From the NCBI GenBank assembly GCA_945829115.1, contig CALZTP010000003.1, positions 1-64,000 of the forward strand: a stretch of 64,000 nucleotides of DNA, given 5' to 3'. Both the position numbers and the translations under genes were made by a program. The first letter of the stretch is position 1. The number at the start of each line of letters is the position of its first letter. Below the pieces are notes generated by a model. It saw only the letters and a program-made list of their open reading frames with translations, was not told where the DNA came from and ran no database searches. Positions 49,101 through 58,946 of the stretch are shown in pieces. Origin of the DNA: an uncultured bacterium (GTDB lineage: Bacteria; Bacteroidota; Bacteroidia; Bacteroidales; Bacteroidaceae).

Positions 49101-49316
49101 GTTGAGGGTGTTCTCCAACGGTCGAGTAACGTTGTTCTCAATATCATTCGCCGACGCACCGTTATAGTACGTCATGACCATGATGGTGTTGGTATCAATA
49201 TCCGGGTAAAGGTCAATAGGCAACTTTACCAGCGAGAAGATACCGAAAATAATGACAGCCGCAAAGCAGAGGCTCGTCATAATCGGTCGTTTGACCGCTC
49301 CTTCGTATAGTGTCAT
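46134..49316 (-). CDS. RND-family efflux permease (AcrB/HAE1 type)
   Basis: 1060 aa; RPIMTSLCFAAVIIFGIFSLVKLPIDLYPDIDTNTIMV; TM motif GNVVDDAIVVLENV. Confidence 0.95.
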   Translation of the reverse strand: MTLYEGAVKRPIMTSLCFAAVIIFGIFSLVKLPIDLYPDIDTNTIMVMTYYNGASANDIENNVTRPLENTLNSVEHLKHITSQSRENVSVITLQFEYGYDINALTNDVRDKLDMVSNNLPEESQTPIIFKFSTDMIPILMLSVQAEESQKALYKILDDGVANPLARIDGVGTVSIAGAPEREINVYLDPQKMEAYGLSPLQVSNAISAENRNVTNGTVDIGTQTFTVRVEGEFTDPSQMNNVIVGSKNGVNVYLRDVARVEDNLEERAQRTFTNGKQGAMIIIQKQSGANSVAIADKVMKELPKLQKQLPSDIKLGVIVNTSDNILDTIGSLEETIAYAMLFVALVVFIFLGRWRATVIIVITIPMSLIASFIYLYATGGSLNMISLSCLSIAIGNVVDDAIVVLENVTTHIERGSSPKQAAVHGTQEVAISVVASTLTMIAVFFPLTMVTGMAGVLFEQLGWMMCIIMTISTISALTFTPMLCSLLLKLKKKQSGLFTKLYTPISKSLDNLDTWYERRINWAVRHRATVITACAALFFGSIAVAGIFGIKSEFFPTNDSGRVGINLQLPIGTRVEIAEDLAKSLTKKWQERYGEDMQTCNFTVGQAGDNNTFASLSDNGSHIISFNIMMVPSDQREKGLALICDEMRADLKQIPELAKYQVNLGGNQGAAMGGQSTATFEIYGYDMDNTGLVANQMAEKLRESDFVTQVYISRSDYQPEVVVNFDRDKLAMQNLGMSTAAGYVRNLISGSQMSYFREDGEEYNIKVRYEPTARVSIQDIEDMIIPNGYGQNIRVRDIATISESAIPPTIERKDRQRYVTVNAVLADGHALSEGVELGESIYENMELPNGVTVQVAGSYEDQQDSNRDLGTLGILIIILVFIVMAAQFESLTYPFIIMLSVPFAFSGIILALVITGTNLNIMSMLGGIMLIGIVVKNGIVLIDYTNLLRERGNSLTRSAVLAARSRLRPILMTTMTTILGMLPMAVSQGVGAEMWRPLGVSVIGGLCVSTLLTLIYVPSMFCIFGGVGVKRQRRKLRDDRELDEYWERTKSERLTKRTIK

Positions 49317-49341
49317 GTTTTATTATTCTTCTTGTTACGAA

Positions 49342-50355
49342 TTACTTCACTACCTGTACCTTACGTCCATTAGTGAGACGGCTCTGTCCTGCAACGACAA
49401 CATAGTTTCCGTCCTCTACACCAGAGAAGATCTCATAGGTCTTTCCGATGTGCTTTCCGAGCTCCACCTTGTTATAAGAAACAGTCTGTGTGTTCTGGTT
49501 GTATACATATACATATCTATCGCCAGCACCGATCTGCTTTACGAGAGCCTCATCAGGAACGAGCACATGCTTCTCGCTACCGAAGTTAACAGTTGCTCTT
49601 GCAAACATTCCAGGACGCACTTTCTGTGCAGGGTTATTGATTGTAACCTCTACTGGGAAGGTGTGTGTAGACTTGTCGACATTAGGATATACGATTGTCA
49701 CCTTTCCGTTGAAATGCTCTCCGGTGTAAGCGTCGAGTTCAATATCGATGTCCATGCCCTTCTTTATATCCTTGTATCTCACCTCTGAAACATTTATGAG
49801 AAGTTTCACAGGGTTTGTCTGTTCGATGGTAAGGATAGGAGTTCCGTTATACATATCTCCGTTGTCGTAGTTGCGAGCAGTAACCACACCGCTGATAGGA
49901 GCATAGAGCTGAGTATTCTCAGCCATCTGCTTCAGTTGCGTCTCCATGACGTCGAGCTGCATCTTCGCATTATCGTATTCTGCCTTGCTGGCTCCACCAA
50001 TCTCATAGAGCTGGCGAGTGCGATTAAACTCCACCTTCTGGTTTTCAATCTGCAGTTTCAGCTGGCGGAGACTGGAAGCGTCGAGTTGTACGACTGGCTG
50101 CCCCTTTCTTACTTGGTCGCCAACCTCCACAAGGATTTTCTCTATACGATATGCTATGTTTGGAGAGATATTGTTCTTAACATCACTTTCCACGATAGCC
50201 GTATACACTTCTGTCTGAGGAAGCATGTCGCTCTTTACCTGTGCGATTTTTACCTGAGGGAGCTCGTCGGCAACAGCAGTTTCTGCCTCCTTGTTTTTAT
50301 TGCCGCAGCTGGTCATCACCAATGCAGCAGCTGCGAGGAATAGGTATTTCTTCAT
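49342..50355 (-). CDS. RND periplasmic adaptor (membrane fusion protein)
   Basis: Lipobox TSC; lipoyl/barrel-sandwich motifs LVEVGDQVRKGQPVVQLD, APISGVVTARN. Confidence 0.93.
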   Translation of the reverse strand: MKKYLFLAAAALVMTSCGNKNKEAETAVADELPQVKIAQVKSDMLPQTEVYTAIVESDVKNNISPNIAYRIEKILVEVGDQVRKGQPVVQLDASSLRQLKLQIENQKVEFNRTRQLYEIGGASKAEYDNAKMQLDVMETQLKQMAENTQLYAPISGVVTARNYDNGDMYNGTPILTIEQTNPVKLLINVSEVRYKDIKKGMDIDIELDAYTGEHFNGKVTIVYPNVDKSTHTFPVEVTINNPAQKVRPGMFARATVNFGSEKHVLVPDEALVKQIGAGDRYVYVYNQNTQTVSYNKVELGKHIGKTYEIFSGVEDGNYVVVAGQSRLTNGRKVQVVK

Positions 50356-50405
50356 ATTTCTTGTAGTATTCTTTTTCTTTTCTAAAAAAAATTGTTTGCG
50401 GTTTA

Positions 50406-51725
50406 TTATTCTCTTCCGAGAGTATAGTCAAGGTCTGCCTTGTTCTGGAGGAAGTCGTAGATACTCTGGCTGTAGGTGAGCTCTGTTTGCACGAGAGCCG
50501 TTTCGCTCTGATTCAGTTCAAGGATTGTTCCCCTTCCCACCTCATAACGCTTTGAAGAGATGCTCACAGCCTTGTTAGCCTGCTTTACCGCCTCACGGTC
50601 TGACTCTAACTTTGAGATGGTCTTTATCATGTTCTGGCGATAACTTTCAGCAGCCATGGTGAGCTGGCGTTCTGTATTCTCTCTTGTGTCTGTGAGCTGC
50701 GACAGCTGTATTTTGTTGCTCTTCAGCTTTGTCCAGTTGCTGGCTTGGAATACTGGTATGCTAATACCTACCTGCAGTGTAGAGCTTGGGGAGTATTTGT
50801 ATTTAAAGAGATTCCAGTTATCGTTGGAATAAGAGGTGTACTTGTAAGCAAGTTGCAACCCTATTGTCGGCATGAAGTTCGTGCGTAGAATCTTGCGGGT
50901 TCTCTCGAGGAGAGTACGATTCTGGTCGAGCTGTCGTAGAGTGGAGTTGTTTGACAGTTCCGCAGCAGTTACCTCAGTATTGCTGAGCGTGAGCGAATTT
51001 TCGTATGCCTTTAGGGAGTCGTTGATGTTTATCCCGATATTCGTATCGATGCCCATAAGCACCTTCAGCTGTAGAGTGGCGAGTGTGAGTCCAGTTTCTG
51101 CACTCACCACAGATGATTTCATGTTTCTCATCTGCACCTCGGCAGTAATCTTGTCGTATTCACTGACACTGCCCGCATTGTATTTGTTGTTTACAACATT
51201 GAAGTTTTCCTCAGAAACCTTGTAGCTCTTCTCAATAACCAGCTTGCTGTCTTTGGAGAGGAGAACGCTATAGTAAGCTTTCTTTATCTGGTTGATAAGG
51301 TCAAGACGAGAGCCACGAGCCTTTTCCTGTGCAAGGAGAATATCCTCTTTTGTAAGCTTCATGTTCTGATAAACGGCAGGAGCAAAAACAGGAAGCGAGA
51401 GACTCAGTCCACCCTGGGCTGTTGTAGAGCCATCCATACCCATTTTGAATTCACCCATAGCCGTCTTTATGGCAGCAACCTTAATGCTGTGATCAAGGCC
51501 GAGGTCAGCAGAAAGGGTTGGCAAGAGCGTTTGCCATGCCTCTGTATCTGCAACTTTCTTCAATTCAATTTCTTTGTCTGCGACACGGATTGTCGGATTC
51601 TCTGCCAATGCAATCTCAATGGCTTTCTCCAAGGTGAGATCGATGGTTGGCTCTTGTGCGACAGAGACCATCGGTATGGCAGCCAATGCGCAGAGAATGA
51701 TTCTTTGAATACCTTTTCTAATCAT
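50406..51725 (-). CDS. TolC-family outer membrane efflux protein
   Basis: Repeated coiled-coil TolC halves; first gene of the efflux operon. Confidence 0.92.
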   Translation of the reverse strand: MIRKGIQRIILCALAAIPMVSVAQEPTIDLTLEKAIEIALAENPTIRVADKEIELKKVADTEAWQTLLPTLSADLGLDHSIKVAAIKTAMGEFKMGMDGSTTAQGGLSLSLPVFAPAVYQNMKLTKEDILLAQEKARGSRLDLINQIKKAYYSVLLSKDSKLVIEKSYKVSEENFNVVNNKYNAGSVSEYDKITAEVQMRNMKSSVVSAETGLTLATLQLKVLMGIDTNIGININDSLKAYENSLTLSNTEVTAAELSNNSTLRQLDQNRTLLERTRKILRTNFMPTIGLQLAYKYTSYSNDNWNLFKYKYSPSSTLQVGISIPVFQASNWTKLKSNKIQLSQLTDTRENTERQLTMAAESYRQNMIKTISKLESDREAVKQANKAVSISSKRYEVGRGTILELNQSETALVQTELTYSQSIYDFLQNKADLDYTLGRE

Positions 51726-51778
51726 CTTTTGTATTACTTAGTTGTCTATAACATAATAATTTATCAGGAAAACTTTTG

Positions 51779-51786
51779 CAAAGATA
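51779..51786 (-). promoter_or_regulatory. -7 element of efflux operon promoter
   Basis: Minus strand TATCTTTG(C). Confidence 0.5.
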
Positions 51787-51899
51787 CGAGTTTTCTTTCC
51801 AATAAATTAAATTAGGTACTTAATATTAATAACAATTAACTCACATTAAGGATACATAGTATTTTCCACTTGACATTTGTTAAGAGAGCACAAATAAAG

Positions 51900-51964
51900 A
51901 ATCGGTCAAAAGCGTTTTCTGACTTCCATCTTACAATTCATCAAAAAAACGCTTTTGACCGATT
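51900..51964. repeat. Perfect 19-bp inverted repeat with 27-nt spacer
   Basis: aatcggtcaaaagcgtttt (51900-51918) / aaaacgcttttgaccgatt (51946-51964). Confidence 0.85.
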
Positions 51965-52029
51965 GCAATAATCATTTGCTATGCCCTCCTGTCAAAAAGA
52001 CCGACATACACTCCAAACGCTGTTATCCA

Positions 52030-54015
52030 CTACTCCTTTGGAGCATGGTGTGTGGTGTTTGTCTTATATGTAGCACCATCGATGCCAAGCCTTTGGGCAA
52101 GGCTATATCCGAGATGTGGCGGTTGGTTGTATGTGGAGTTTTGCCATGCTATTCCCATGCGGTATATATGGTCCTGCATAAGGCATGTAACCTTATAAGG
52201 TGAGGGTTCCGGAGTGGAATAGAGAAGCAGTTTGCATGTTGGCGCCTCCCAATCATCTTCATGTTCGAACATGATCAATTCCTCACGCCAGTCGCCAAGT
52301 ATGTCTGCCTGCAAGCACGGTGTTGACTTTGTGTAATTGCACGACAAGGGATTCCCATAAGGAGAGAACTCCATGAACGTTACAATCTTATTCCCTGAAG
52401 AGTCGAAACAACGTATTCTCGGCGAACTCTTTCTTGTGGAAGGACTGAAACGCCCATCAAAAGTTTGGTCGTAAGGGTCACCAGTCCAATAGATTCTGAA
52501 ATTCACGTCAGACATTCCTTGAAACACCACCGTTCCGTCAGAACAAGAATGAGTGTTTCCGTCTGCCAACGACCAGAACTCACTTCCCTTATGCCATGGA
52601 ATAAAGTCACACGCCAAGCCTCTGCCGTTATCTTCCCCACTGGTGGCACTGGTAAGGATTTCTCCAGTAGTAGCGTCATGAACATCATATCCATACGGTG
52701 CAGACTCGTGAGGCATCATGATTTCCAGTCCCTTACGTTCCGGACAGAGGTCAGTGAGGTGAATGGCATCACCATGTCCCATTCCTGTGGAACACAAAAG
52801 TCCACCATCATGCCCTATCGTAGCACCTCCCGTGACTATTTCATCATAACCGTCACCATTCACATCGCCAACAGAAATACCGTGCACGCCCTGTCCGAAA
52901 CTTGACATGCCACTTCCAGAGAGAATCTTTTTTCCATCTTTTGCAAACACCTCCCAAAAATCTTTTGAGCCTTTATGCAACCAGCGTGTGGTGAGGGTTG
53001 CGCCGTTCCAGTCTACTGCCCACAGGAAGCAATAGCTATAGTATCCTCGCTGCATGATTGCCGTAGGAAGACAGTTCTCACCATCAAGGTATGCCACACA
53101 TGCATTGTATCTCTCTCCGCGGTTAAAAGAAGTGTCGCCCCATTTAGGAGAGTAGACACCGCCTGCAGAAGGGAAGTTCTCGAGAGCACGATTTGGGCAA
53201 TACCATATTGTGTGCATAGCAGCACCCGTCTCACCATTGAAGACAGTCAAAAACTCCTCACCTGCCGTGACATGCCCATTATCATTTACGTGAGTGGCAG
53301 TATTGTCAACATCTTTTATGGCAGCCTCTGTAGCCGCTTCACTGACATATCTGCCCATTCCATCTTTTGTTCCCGGAGCAGTCTTGAAGATCACCTCCGC
53401 CTTTCCGTCTCCATCGAAGTCGTAAACAAGGAACTGGGTGTAATGATTTCCCGAGCGTATTCCGTAGCCGATATCAATTGTCCAGCGGTGTGTGCCATCC
53501 ATTTCATAGCAAGAGAGATATGCTGGAGAAGAATAGCCAGGCTTTCCTGTATCACGTGCGTTATTAGGCATCCATTTCATCACGAGTTCGTAGTCTCCAT
53601 CGCCATCCACATCCCCCACAGAGATATCATCTGGACGGTAAGAACCTGTTGTAACGCCAGCAGCGTCCTTTCTTGGTTTAGGCCTTTTCACCTCTATAGA
53701 CGTGTAGATATTGTCCCATGCCTTTACAGAAGAAGACTCTCCCGAAGAAGTCGTAACAACATAAGTATCTCCAGCCTTTCCGTTTTCATCGAGAACATTT
53801 GTTCTATCGCTGATTCCAGAGGCAATGGTTTTTCCGTTTCTCGTTACGCTGAAAGAGCAGTTTGGCGCATCGGTGTCGAGCGCTCTCCACGACACGAGTA
53901 TTCCCTGAGATGTTTTAACAGCCACTGGAGCGCGATTTAGTTTCTCTCTGACTTGCTGTGCATTGGCAGGAATATTCATAGAAAGGAGCATGGCTCCAAG
54001 AATGAGTTTTTTCAT
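52030..54015 (-). CDS. Rhamnogalacturonan lyase, PL11-like
   Basis: Signal peptide; VSWRALDTD, GDVDGDGDYELVMKWMPNNARD, FDGDGKAEVIFKTAPGT; start trimmed to MKKLILGA. Confidence 0.88.
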   Translation of the reverse strand: MKKLILGAMLLSMNIPANAQQVREKLNRAPVAVKTSQGILVSWRALDTDAPNCSFSVTRNGKTIASGISDRTNVLDENGKAGDTYVVTTSSGESSSVKAWDNIYTSIEVKRPKPRKDAAGVTTGSYRPDDISVGDVDGDGDYELVMKWMPNNARDTGKPGYSSPAYLSCYEMDGTHRWTIDIGYGIRSGNHYTQFLVYDFDGDGKAEVIFKTAPGTKDGMGRYVSEAATEAAIKDVDNTATHVNDNGHVTAGEEFLTVFNGETGAAMHTIWYCPNRALENFPSAGGVYSPKWGDTSFNRGERYNACVAYLDGENCLPTAIMQRGYYSYCFLWAVDWNGATLTTRWLHKGSKDFWEVFAKDGKKILSGSGMSSFGQGVHGISVGDVNGDGYDEIVTGGATIGHDGGLLCSTGMGHGDAIHLTDLCPERKGLEIMMPHESAPYGYDVHDATTGEILTSATSGEDNGRGLACDFIPWHKGSEFWSLADGNTHSCSDGTVVFQGMSDVNFRIYWTGDPYDQTFDGRFSPSTRKSSPRIRCFDSSGNKIVTFMEFSPYGNPLSCNYTKSTPCLQADILGDWREELIMFEHEDDWEAPTCKLLLYSTPEPSPYKVTCLMQDHIYRMGIAWQNSTYNQPPHLGYSLAQRLGIDGATYKTNTTHHAPKE

Positions 54016-54050
54016 AGCTACCATTGGTAAAGATTCTTGGTTTTAAGAAA

Positions 54051-54083
54051 TAAGGTGGGTTTTATACATCCCCACCTTTTTTG
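54051..54083. terminator. GGTGGG hairpin with T-tract between RG lyase and S9 peptidase genes
   Basis: aaggtggg…cccacctttttt. Confidence 0.55.
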
Positions 54084-54150
54084 TATGCTTTTTCTTATAT
54101 ACTTTTTCTTATATACTTTTTCTTATATTCTTCTATTACATGCTTTTTCT
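54084..54150. repeat. 14-bp-period AT-rich tandem repeat
   Basis: actttttcttatat-type units repeated about 4x. Confidence 0.75.
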
Positions 54151-54168
54151 CCAAAGCCAATATTTTTT

Positions 54169-56598
54169 TTACAACGTCTTCGGAGTGTAGATAGCATTCC
54201 ACCATGAATCATCGCCCTTCAACCAGCGATCAAACCATGCAACCATGGAGTTAATCCATTGCACACGCTTCACAGGGTCCATGATATGGTGATTCTCACC
54301 CTCCACAAGAATGAGTCCGGTTGGTACTCCGAGAAGTTTCAATGCCGTGTACATCTGTATAGACTCTCCCGGTGGCACATTCGTGTCGGCAGTGCCATGA
54401 GTAAAGAGCAGAGGTTTCTTTATCTTGTCGGCATTATAGAGCGGAGAACGATCCACGAAAAGATCTTTCCTCGTCCAAGGGTAACTATTCGCAGCACTCA
54501 CCTGACTATAGGAATATCCCCAGTAGCCTTCACCCCAATAACTTGTATGGTCGGAGATTCCCGCATGTGATATTCCGCATGCAAACGGATTGTCCTTTGT
54601 AAGCATATACTGAGTCATGAAGCCACCATAAGAAGCAGAGACACAGCCAATTTTCTCTGCGTCCACCTGCGGAACATCCTTTGCAAACTGGCGTGTTGCA
54701 TCGATGATATCCTGTGCTGGTCCCTCACCCATGGTGTTCACATGCCGTGATGCCCATTCTTGTCCGAAGCCAGAAGCGCCCGACGGATTCACCACGAGCA
54801 CGATATATCCCATTGCATTCCAATAGTGAGCAGGATAATGACTGCCACCACCGAATCGCCGTGATGTTGGCGAGCATCCACCATAGTAATGAACAATGAC
54901 AGGATATTTCTTGTTGACATCGAAATCAGCAGGGAGGAAATAGAATCCCGTGACATCATATCCTCTTGAACAACGGAACTGCCAAGCCTTTGCCTGCCCT
55001 AATTTCACGCCTTCAAAGAACTCCTTATTAGGGTCACAGAGAAGTTCCATCTTACTCTTTCTCAAAGGTTGGGAGATAGAGTAAGTGCGGTACGGAACAC
55101 AAGCAGAAGAGCCATATACAAGGATGTTGCCAGTTGCAGAAGCCACAGAGAATCCGCTGAGCACCTCCATAGGTTGTGTAATGCGTTTTGAGGCGTACGT
55201 CTTCATGTCGAGACGGTAGAGACTCACAGAATCTCCATTCTGTGCTGAGTAATAAACGCCTCCGTCTGCAGGAGAGTAAGAGATGCTCTCGATGCTTGTT
55301 TTGTCGGCTGCCGTAACAGGAATGATCTTCTTGCTTGGAAGTTCCATGACATAGAGATGATAGTCGAAGCCGTTAGGAGTTCTTCCCTCTGGGAGAATCT
55401 TTCCAATACCGTTGAAGGCATTTGTAGAAGCAGAGAACACGACTTTGTCTTTCCCTGCAAAGAGTCCCTGTCCAACAAAGCCATCGTTCTCCACGAGCGT
55501 GTCCACCTCAAGGGTGTTGAGGTTCATGGTGTAATAAGAAGTAAGATTTGTAGGCTGCACTTGCAGGGTGTCGCTCATCACAGAGAACAGAACCGTCTTA
55601 CCGTCAGGAGTTATATCGCTGATGGAAACAGGGCGATAGGTATAGGTAAGTGGCTGAAGGAGTCCTGAGCGGAAATCATAGCGAGCCATAGAATACCTTT
55701 TGCGCCATCCTGGCTGGCGGTCGTCAGGGTGAATAATCTCATAGACTCCCGTTTCTTTCTTCGGACTCTGCTCCTCAATAAGCATCACGGCGAAGTCTTC
55801 TGTCGGAGAGATGCCAAGAACTTCAGAAGGGAGATTGGAAGCGATGATCTCCGTCTTTCCCGTTTGAGGGTCAGTAACTTCCAGCACTGTTTTCCCAGAA
55901 ACCTTCACAGTCTTGTAGTATCTGTCTGTTGTTGGCATCCAGTTCATGCCATAAGAAATCTCCCGCTCCTCCTTTGTCTTGAGATTCAAGAGGAAGCTTC
56001 GCGACTGGTATTTATACTCTGCGTCATACCACACGTAAGACATCAGAGCCCAAATTCCTGAGGGGGAGAGCTTGCTGCTGGTAATAACCCTTGTTCCGAG
56101 GTTTTCCGTCATAGAGAAGAGTTTCTCTCCAGAGCTCTGAATAGTGATTCCTTCAGTAGGCACAGTGATGGAGACATTCGCTGAATCTGCCACGAACTTA
56201 ATGTCTATGGCATGGCTTCCAGGCACGAAAGCAGTAGAGCCATTGAACTCCTTGCCGTCAGCATATATCTTTATTTTCTTTGCTCCAAGAACATTCACAG
56301 AGAAGTCTTTTACATATTTCTCTGCCTTCACCGTAAAGCCCACCATGTTCAGTGTTCCTTTTTTGAAGGTTGCAGAAGAGAGGTCGCAGTTTTCTTGCTC
56401 TGTTGCCTTGGTAAGTAGCAGAGGGGTGTCGATGAGCTTCTCAGGAGAGTATTTCTCCTGATTACTGTTTATACTGTCAAAAACAACTGGTGCCTTTACT
56501 TCAAAAGATCCAGAACACCTTACCTTGCTGATTGTCAGCGTGTCTGCCGAAACCGCCGTGCAACAAAGCAGGAATAATGAGATTAATATTTTTTTCAT
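54169..56598 (-). CDS. S9 family peptidase (prolyl oligopeptidase/DPP-IV-like)
   Basis: Catalytic GCVSASYGGFMTQYML, HGTADTNVPPGES, GENHHI. Confidence 0.92.
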   Translation of the reverse strand: MKKILISLFLLCCTAVSADTLTISKVRCSGSFEVKAPVVFDSINSNQEKYSPEKLIDTPLLLTKATEQENCDLSSATFKKGTLNMVGFTVKAEKYVKDFSVNVLGAKKIKIYADGKEFNGSTAFVPGSHAIDIKFVADSANVSITVPTEGITIQSSGEKLFSMTENLGTRVITSSKLSPSGIWALMSYVWYDAEYKYQSRSFLLNLKTKEEREISYGMNWMPTTDRYYKTVKVSGKTVLEVTDPQTGKTEIIASNLPSEVLGISPTEDFAVMLIEEQSPKKETGVYEIIHPDDRQPGWRKRYSMARYDFRSGLLQPLTYTYRPVSISDITPDGKTVLFSVMSDTLQVQPTNLTSYYTMNLNTLEVDTLVENDGFVGQGLFAGKDKVVFSASTNAFNGIGKILPEGRTPNGFDYHLYVMELPSKKIIPVTAADKTSIESISYSPADGGVYYSAQNGDSVSLYRLDMKTYASKRITQPMEVLSGFSVASATGNILVYGSSACVPYRTYSISQPLRKSKMELLCDPNKEFFEGVKLGQAKAWQFRCSRGYDVTGFYFLPADFDVNKKYPVIVHYYGGCSPTSRRFGGGSHYPAHYWNAMGYIVLVVNPSGASGFGQEWASRHVNTMGEGPAQDIIDATRQFAKDVPQVDAEKIGCVSASYGGFMTQYMLTKDNPFACGISHAGISDHTSYWGEGYWGYSYSQVSAANSYPWTRKDLFVDRSPLYNADKIKKPLLFTHGTADTNVPPGESIQMYTALKLLGVPTGLILVEGENHHIMDPVKRVQWINSMVAWFDRWLKGDDSWWNAIYTPKTL

Positions 56599-56678
56599 TC
56601 GAAGTGATTTTTATTAAGACTTTCTTAAAGAGCAAGAGGTCTCATGAACGTTTCTTTTACGGTGGGTTATATTCCACC

Positions 56679-57977
56679 TTATAATATTTCAGGGAGAGTG
56701 AACAGTTTCTGTGAGTTAGACCCTTTTATAAGGATGAACATACCGTTAGGACGATTCCTGAGAATAGCTTCCCGAACCTCTTCAACATTTGCAAACTGAC
56801 GGTAAGGGTGAGAAAGTGCAGCAAAGCCATCGCCCACAAGCCATACCTCCTCAACATCCATTGTGGAGAGAATGTCAAGAATCTTCTGGTGCTCCTCGGC
56901 AGAGACATCGCCCAACTCTCCCATGGTTCCAAGAATCATCATCTTCCTTTCTGCACGAATGGCAGAGAAATTCTTTAGGGCAGCTGACATAGAAGTAGGA
57001 TTTGCGTTGTAGGCATCCACAACAAGGCGGTTATGCTCTGTCACGGTGAGCTGGGAACGGTTGTTTGAAGGCTGATAGTCTTCCAAAGCCCTGCAGATAT
57101 CTTCCTCCGACACTCCGAAGGACAGTCCGATTGCTGTTGCCGCCAGCATATTGTAGACATTATAATCGCCAATGAGGTGTGTGGCAACAACATGTTCCTC
57201 TCCCCCACTCTTCTGCCAAGAGAACGTAAGGAAAGGAGCACATTCCACAACCTCTCCACCAACGAAATTCTCTTTAACACCCTTGGCGCCATACCTCACA
57301 AGGTTCAAGCCATCAGCAATTCCCAGCAGGTGCTCGTTCTCGCCATGAATAAACACAGTGGCATGCTTCGTGCGGAGGAAGTCGTAGAGTTCACCTTTTG
57401 TCTTTACAACTCCTTCAAAGCTTCCAAATCCTCCAAGGTGTGCCCTTCCAACATTTGTGATGATTCCGCAGTCTGGCTCCACGATGTCTACAAGAGTCTT
57501 TATCTCCCCAGGATGGTTTGCACCCATCTCTATGACTGCAATCTCATGCTCTGGCTTCAGGCGAAGGAGGGTCTTTGGAACACCGATATGGTTGTTGAAG
57601 TTTCCTTGGGTGTACAGCACGTTGTATTTCCTTGACAAGACAGCGGCAATCAACTCCTTGGTGGTTGTCTTTCCATTTGTTCCCGTCACTCCAATAATCT
57701 TTGTGCCAAGAGCCCTGCGGTGAAAGTTCGCTAACTTCTGTAGCGTAAGAAGAACATTGTCGGTGAGAATCACTCTGTTGTCGTTCTTCGTATCGTCACA
57801 CAACTCGTCAACGACAGCATAGCAGCACCCTTTCTCAAGTGCCTGATGAGCAAACATGTTTCCGTTAAACGTCTCACCCTTTAGGGCAAAGAAGATGCTT
57901 CCCTCCGGACAGTTCCTTGTGTCTGTCGTGATCTCCGGATGCTCAAGGAATATTTTGTACAGTTCTGAAATCTCCAT
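56679..57977 (-). CDS. murF: UDP-N-acetylmuramoyl-tripeptide--D-alanyl-D-alanine ligase
   Basis: GVTGTNGKTTTKELIAAVL, EMGANHPGEI, DAYNANPTSM. Confidence 0.95.
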   Translation of the reverse strand: MEISELYKIFLEHPEITTDTRNCPEGSIFFALKGETFNGNMFAHQALEKGCCYAVVDELCDDTKNDNRVILTDNVLLTLQKLANFHRRALGTKIIGVTGTNGKTTTKELIAAVLSRKYNVLYTQGNFNNHIGVPKTLLRLKPEHEIAVIEMGANHPGEIKTLVDIVEPDCGIITNVGRAHLGGFGSFEGVVKTKGELYDFLRTKHATVFIHGENEHLLGIADGLNLVRYGAKGVKENFVGGEVVECAPFLTFSWQKSGGEEHVVATHLIGDYNVYNMLAATAIGLSFGVSEEDICRALEDYQPSNNRSQLTVTEHNRLVVDAYNANPTSMSAALKNFSAIRAERKMMILGTMGELGDVSAEEHQKILDILSTMDVEEVWLVGDGFAALSHPYRQFANVEEVREAILRNRPNGMFILIKGSNSQKLFTLPEIL

Positions 57978-58029
57978 TGTTTTTCTTGTAAAAAAAGCGT
58001 AATAAATACAGTGTATTCAATTTTCCTTG

Positions 58030-58090
58030 CAAAATTAAGAAATATTTTCTAATAATATCACGCTATTGTCATAAAAAAATGCTAATTTTG
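58030..58090. promoter_or_regulatory. Divergent murF (-) / folP (+) promoter -7 elements
   Basis: Minus TAATTTTG (58030-58037); plus TAATTTTG (58083-58090). Confidence 0.5.
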
Positions 58091-58112
58091 CACAAAAGTT
58101 TATTTTTGACCA

Positions 58113-58946
58113 ATGAAATACGAGATAAACATAAGAAAAAGCCCTTGGAAAATCACACAGCCGCAGGTAATGGGAATACTCAACTGCACTCCAGACTCCT
58201 TCTTCTCTGACTCAAGGAAACAGACAGAGAAAGAGATTGCTGAGCAGGCATGCAGGATTGTCTCCGAAGGTGGAACGATTATAGATGTTGGTGGCATGTC
58301 AACACGTCCTGGAGGAGACTTCGTCGACGAGGCAGAGGAGATGCGCCGTCTTCGGAATGCATTGACAATCGTTCGCCGCGAGTGCCCAGAAACAGTTGTT
58401 TCTGTAGACACCTTCCGACCTTCTGTTGCTCGCATGTCGGTAGAGGAATTTGGTGCAGACATCATTAACGATGTTAGTGAAGGAGGGGTAACAACTCTTG
58501 AAGGCGTGGAATATACCGAGCAGGGGAACATCTTCCAGGAGGTTGCTCGTCTTGGTGTTCCTTACATCCTTATGTCTGTGAAGCCAACACTTGCTGCAAC
58601 ACTTCAAACCTTCCGTGAGAAGACAGAAATTCTCAGGGCATACGGAGTGAAGGATATCATCCTCGACCCAGGATATGGCTTCGGGAAGAGCATAGAGCAG
58701 AACTACTCCATTCTTTCCTCACAGCAAGCCATCGTAGAGCTCTTTCCAGACATGCCTCTCCTTGCTGGTGTTTCCCGAAAGCGCATGATCTGGCAGTTCT
58801 TAGGAACCACTTCGGGAGAAGCCCTTAACGGCACCACAGCCGTGAATCTTCTTGCCCTTCTCAACGGTGCATCCATTCTCCGTGTCCACGATGTTCGTGA
58901 GGCGGTGGAAACAGTGAAAATCTTCATGCAAGTAAGGAATATGTAA
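58113..58946 (+). CDS. folP: Dihydropteroate synthase
   Basis: VMGILNCTPDSFFSDS, IIDVGGMSTRPGG, ILDPGYGFGKS. Confidence 0.95.
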   Translation: MKYEINIRKSPWKITQPQVMGILNCTPDSFFSDSRKQTEKEIAEQACRIVSEGGTIIDVGGMSTRPGGDFVDEAEEMRRLRNALTIVRRECPETVVSVDTFRPSVARMSVEEFGADIINDVSEGGVTTLEGVEYTEQGNIFQEVARLGVPYILMSVKPTLAATLQTFREKTEILRAYGVKDIILDPGYGFGKSIEQNYSILSSQQAIVELFPDMPLLAGVSRKRMIWQFLGTTSGEALNGTTAVNLLALLNGASILRVHDVREAVETVKIFMQVRNM

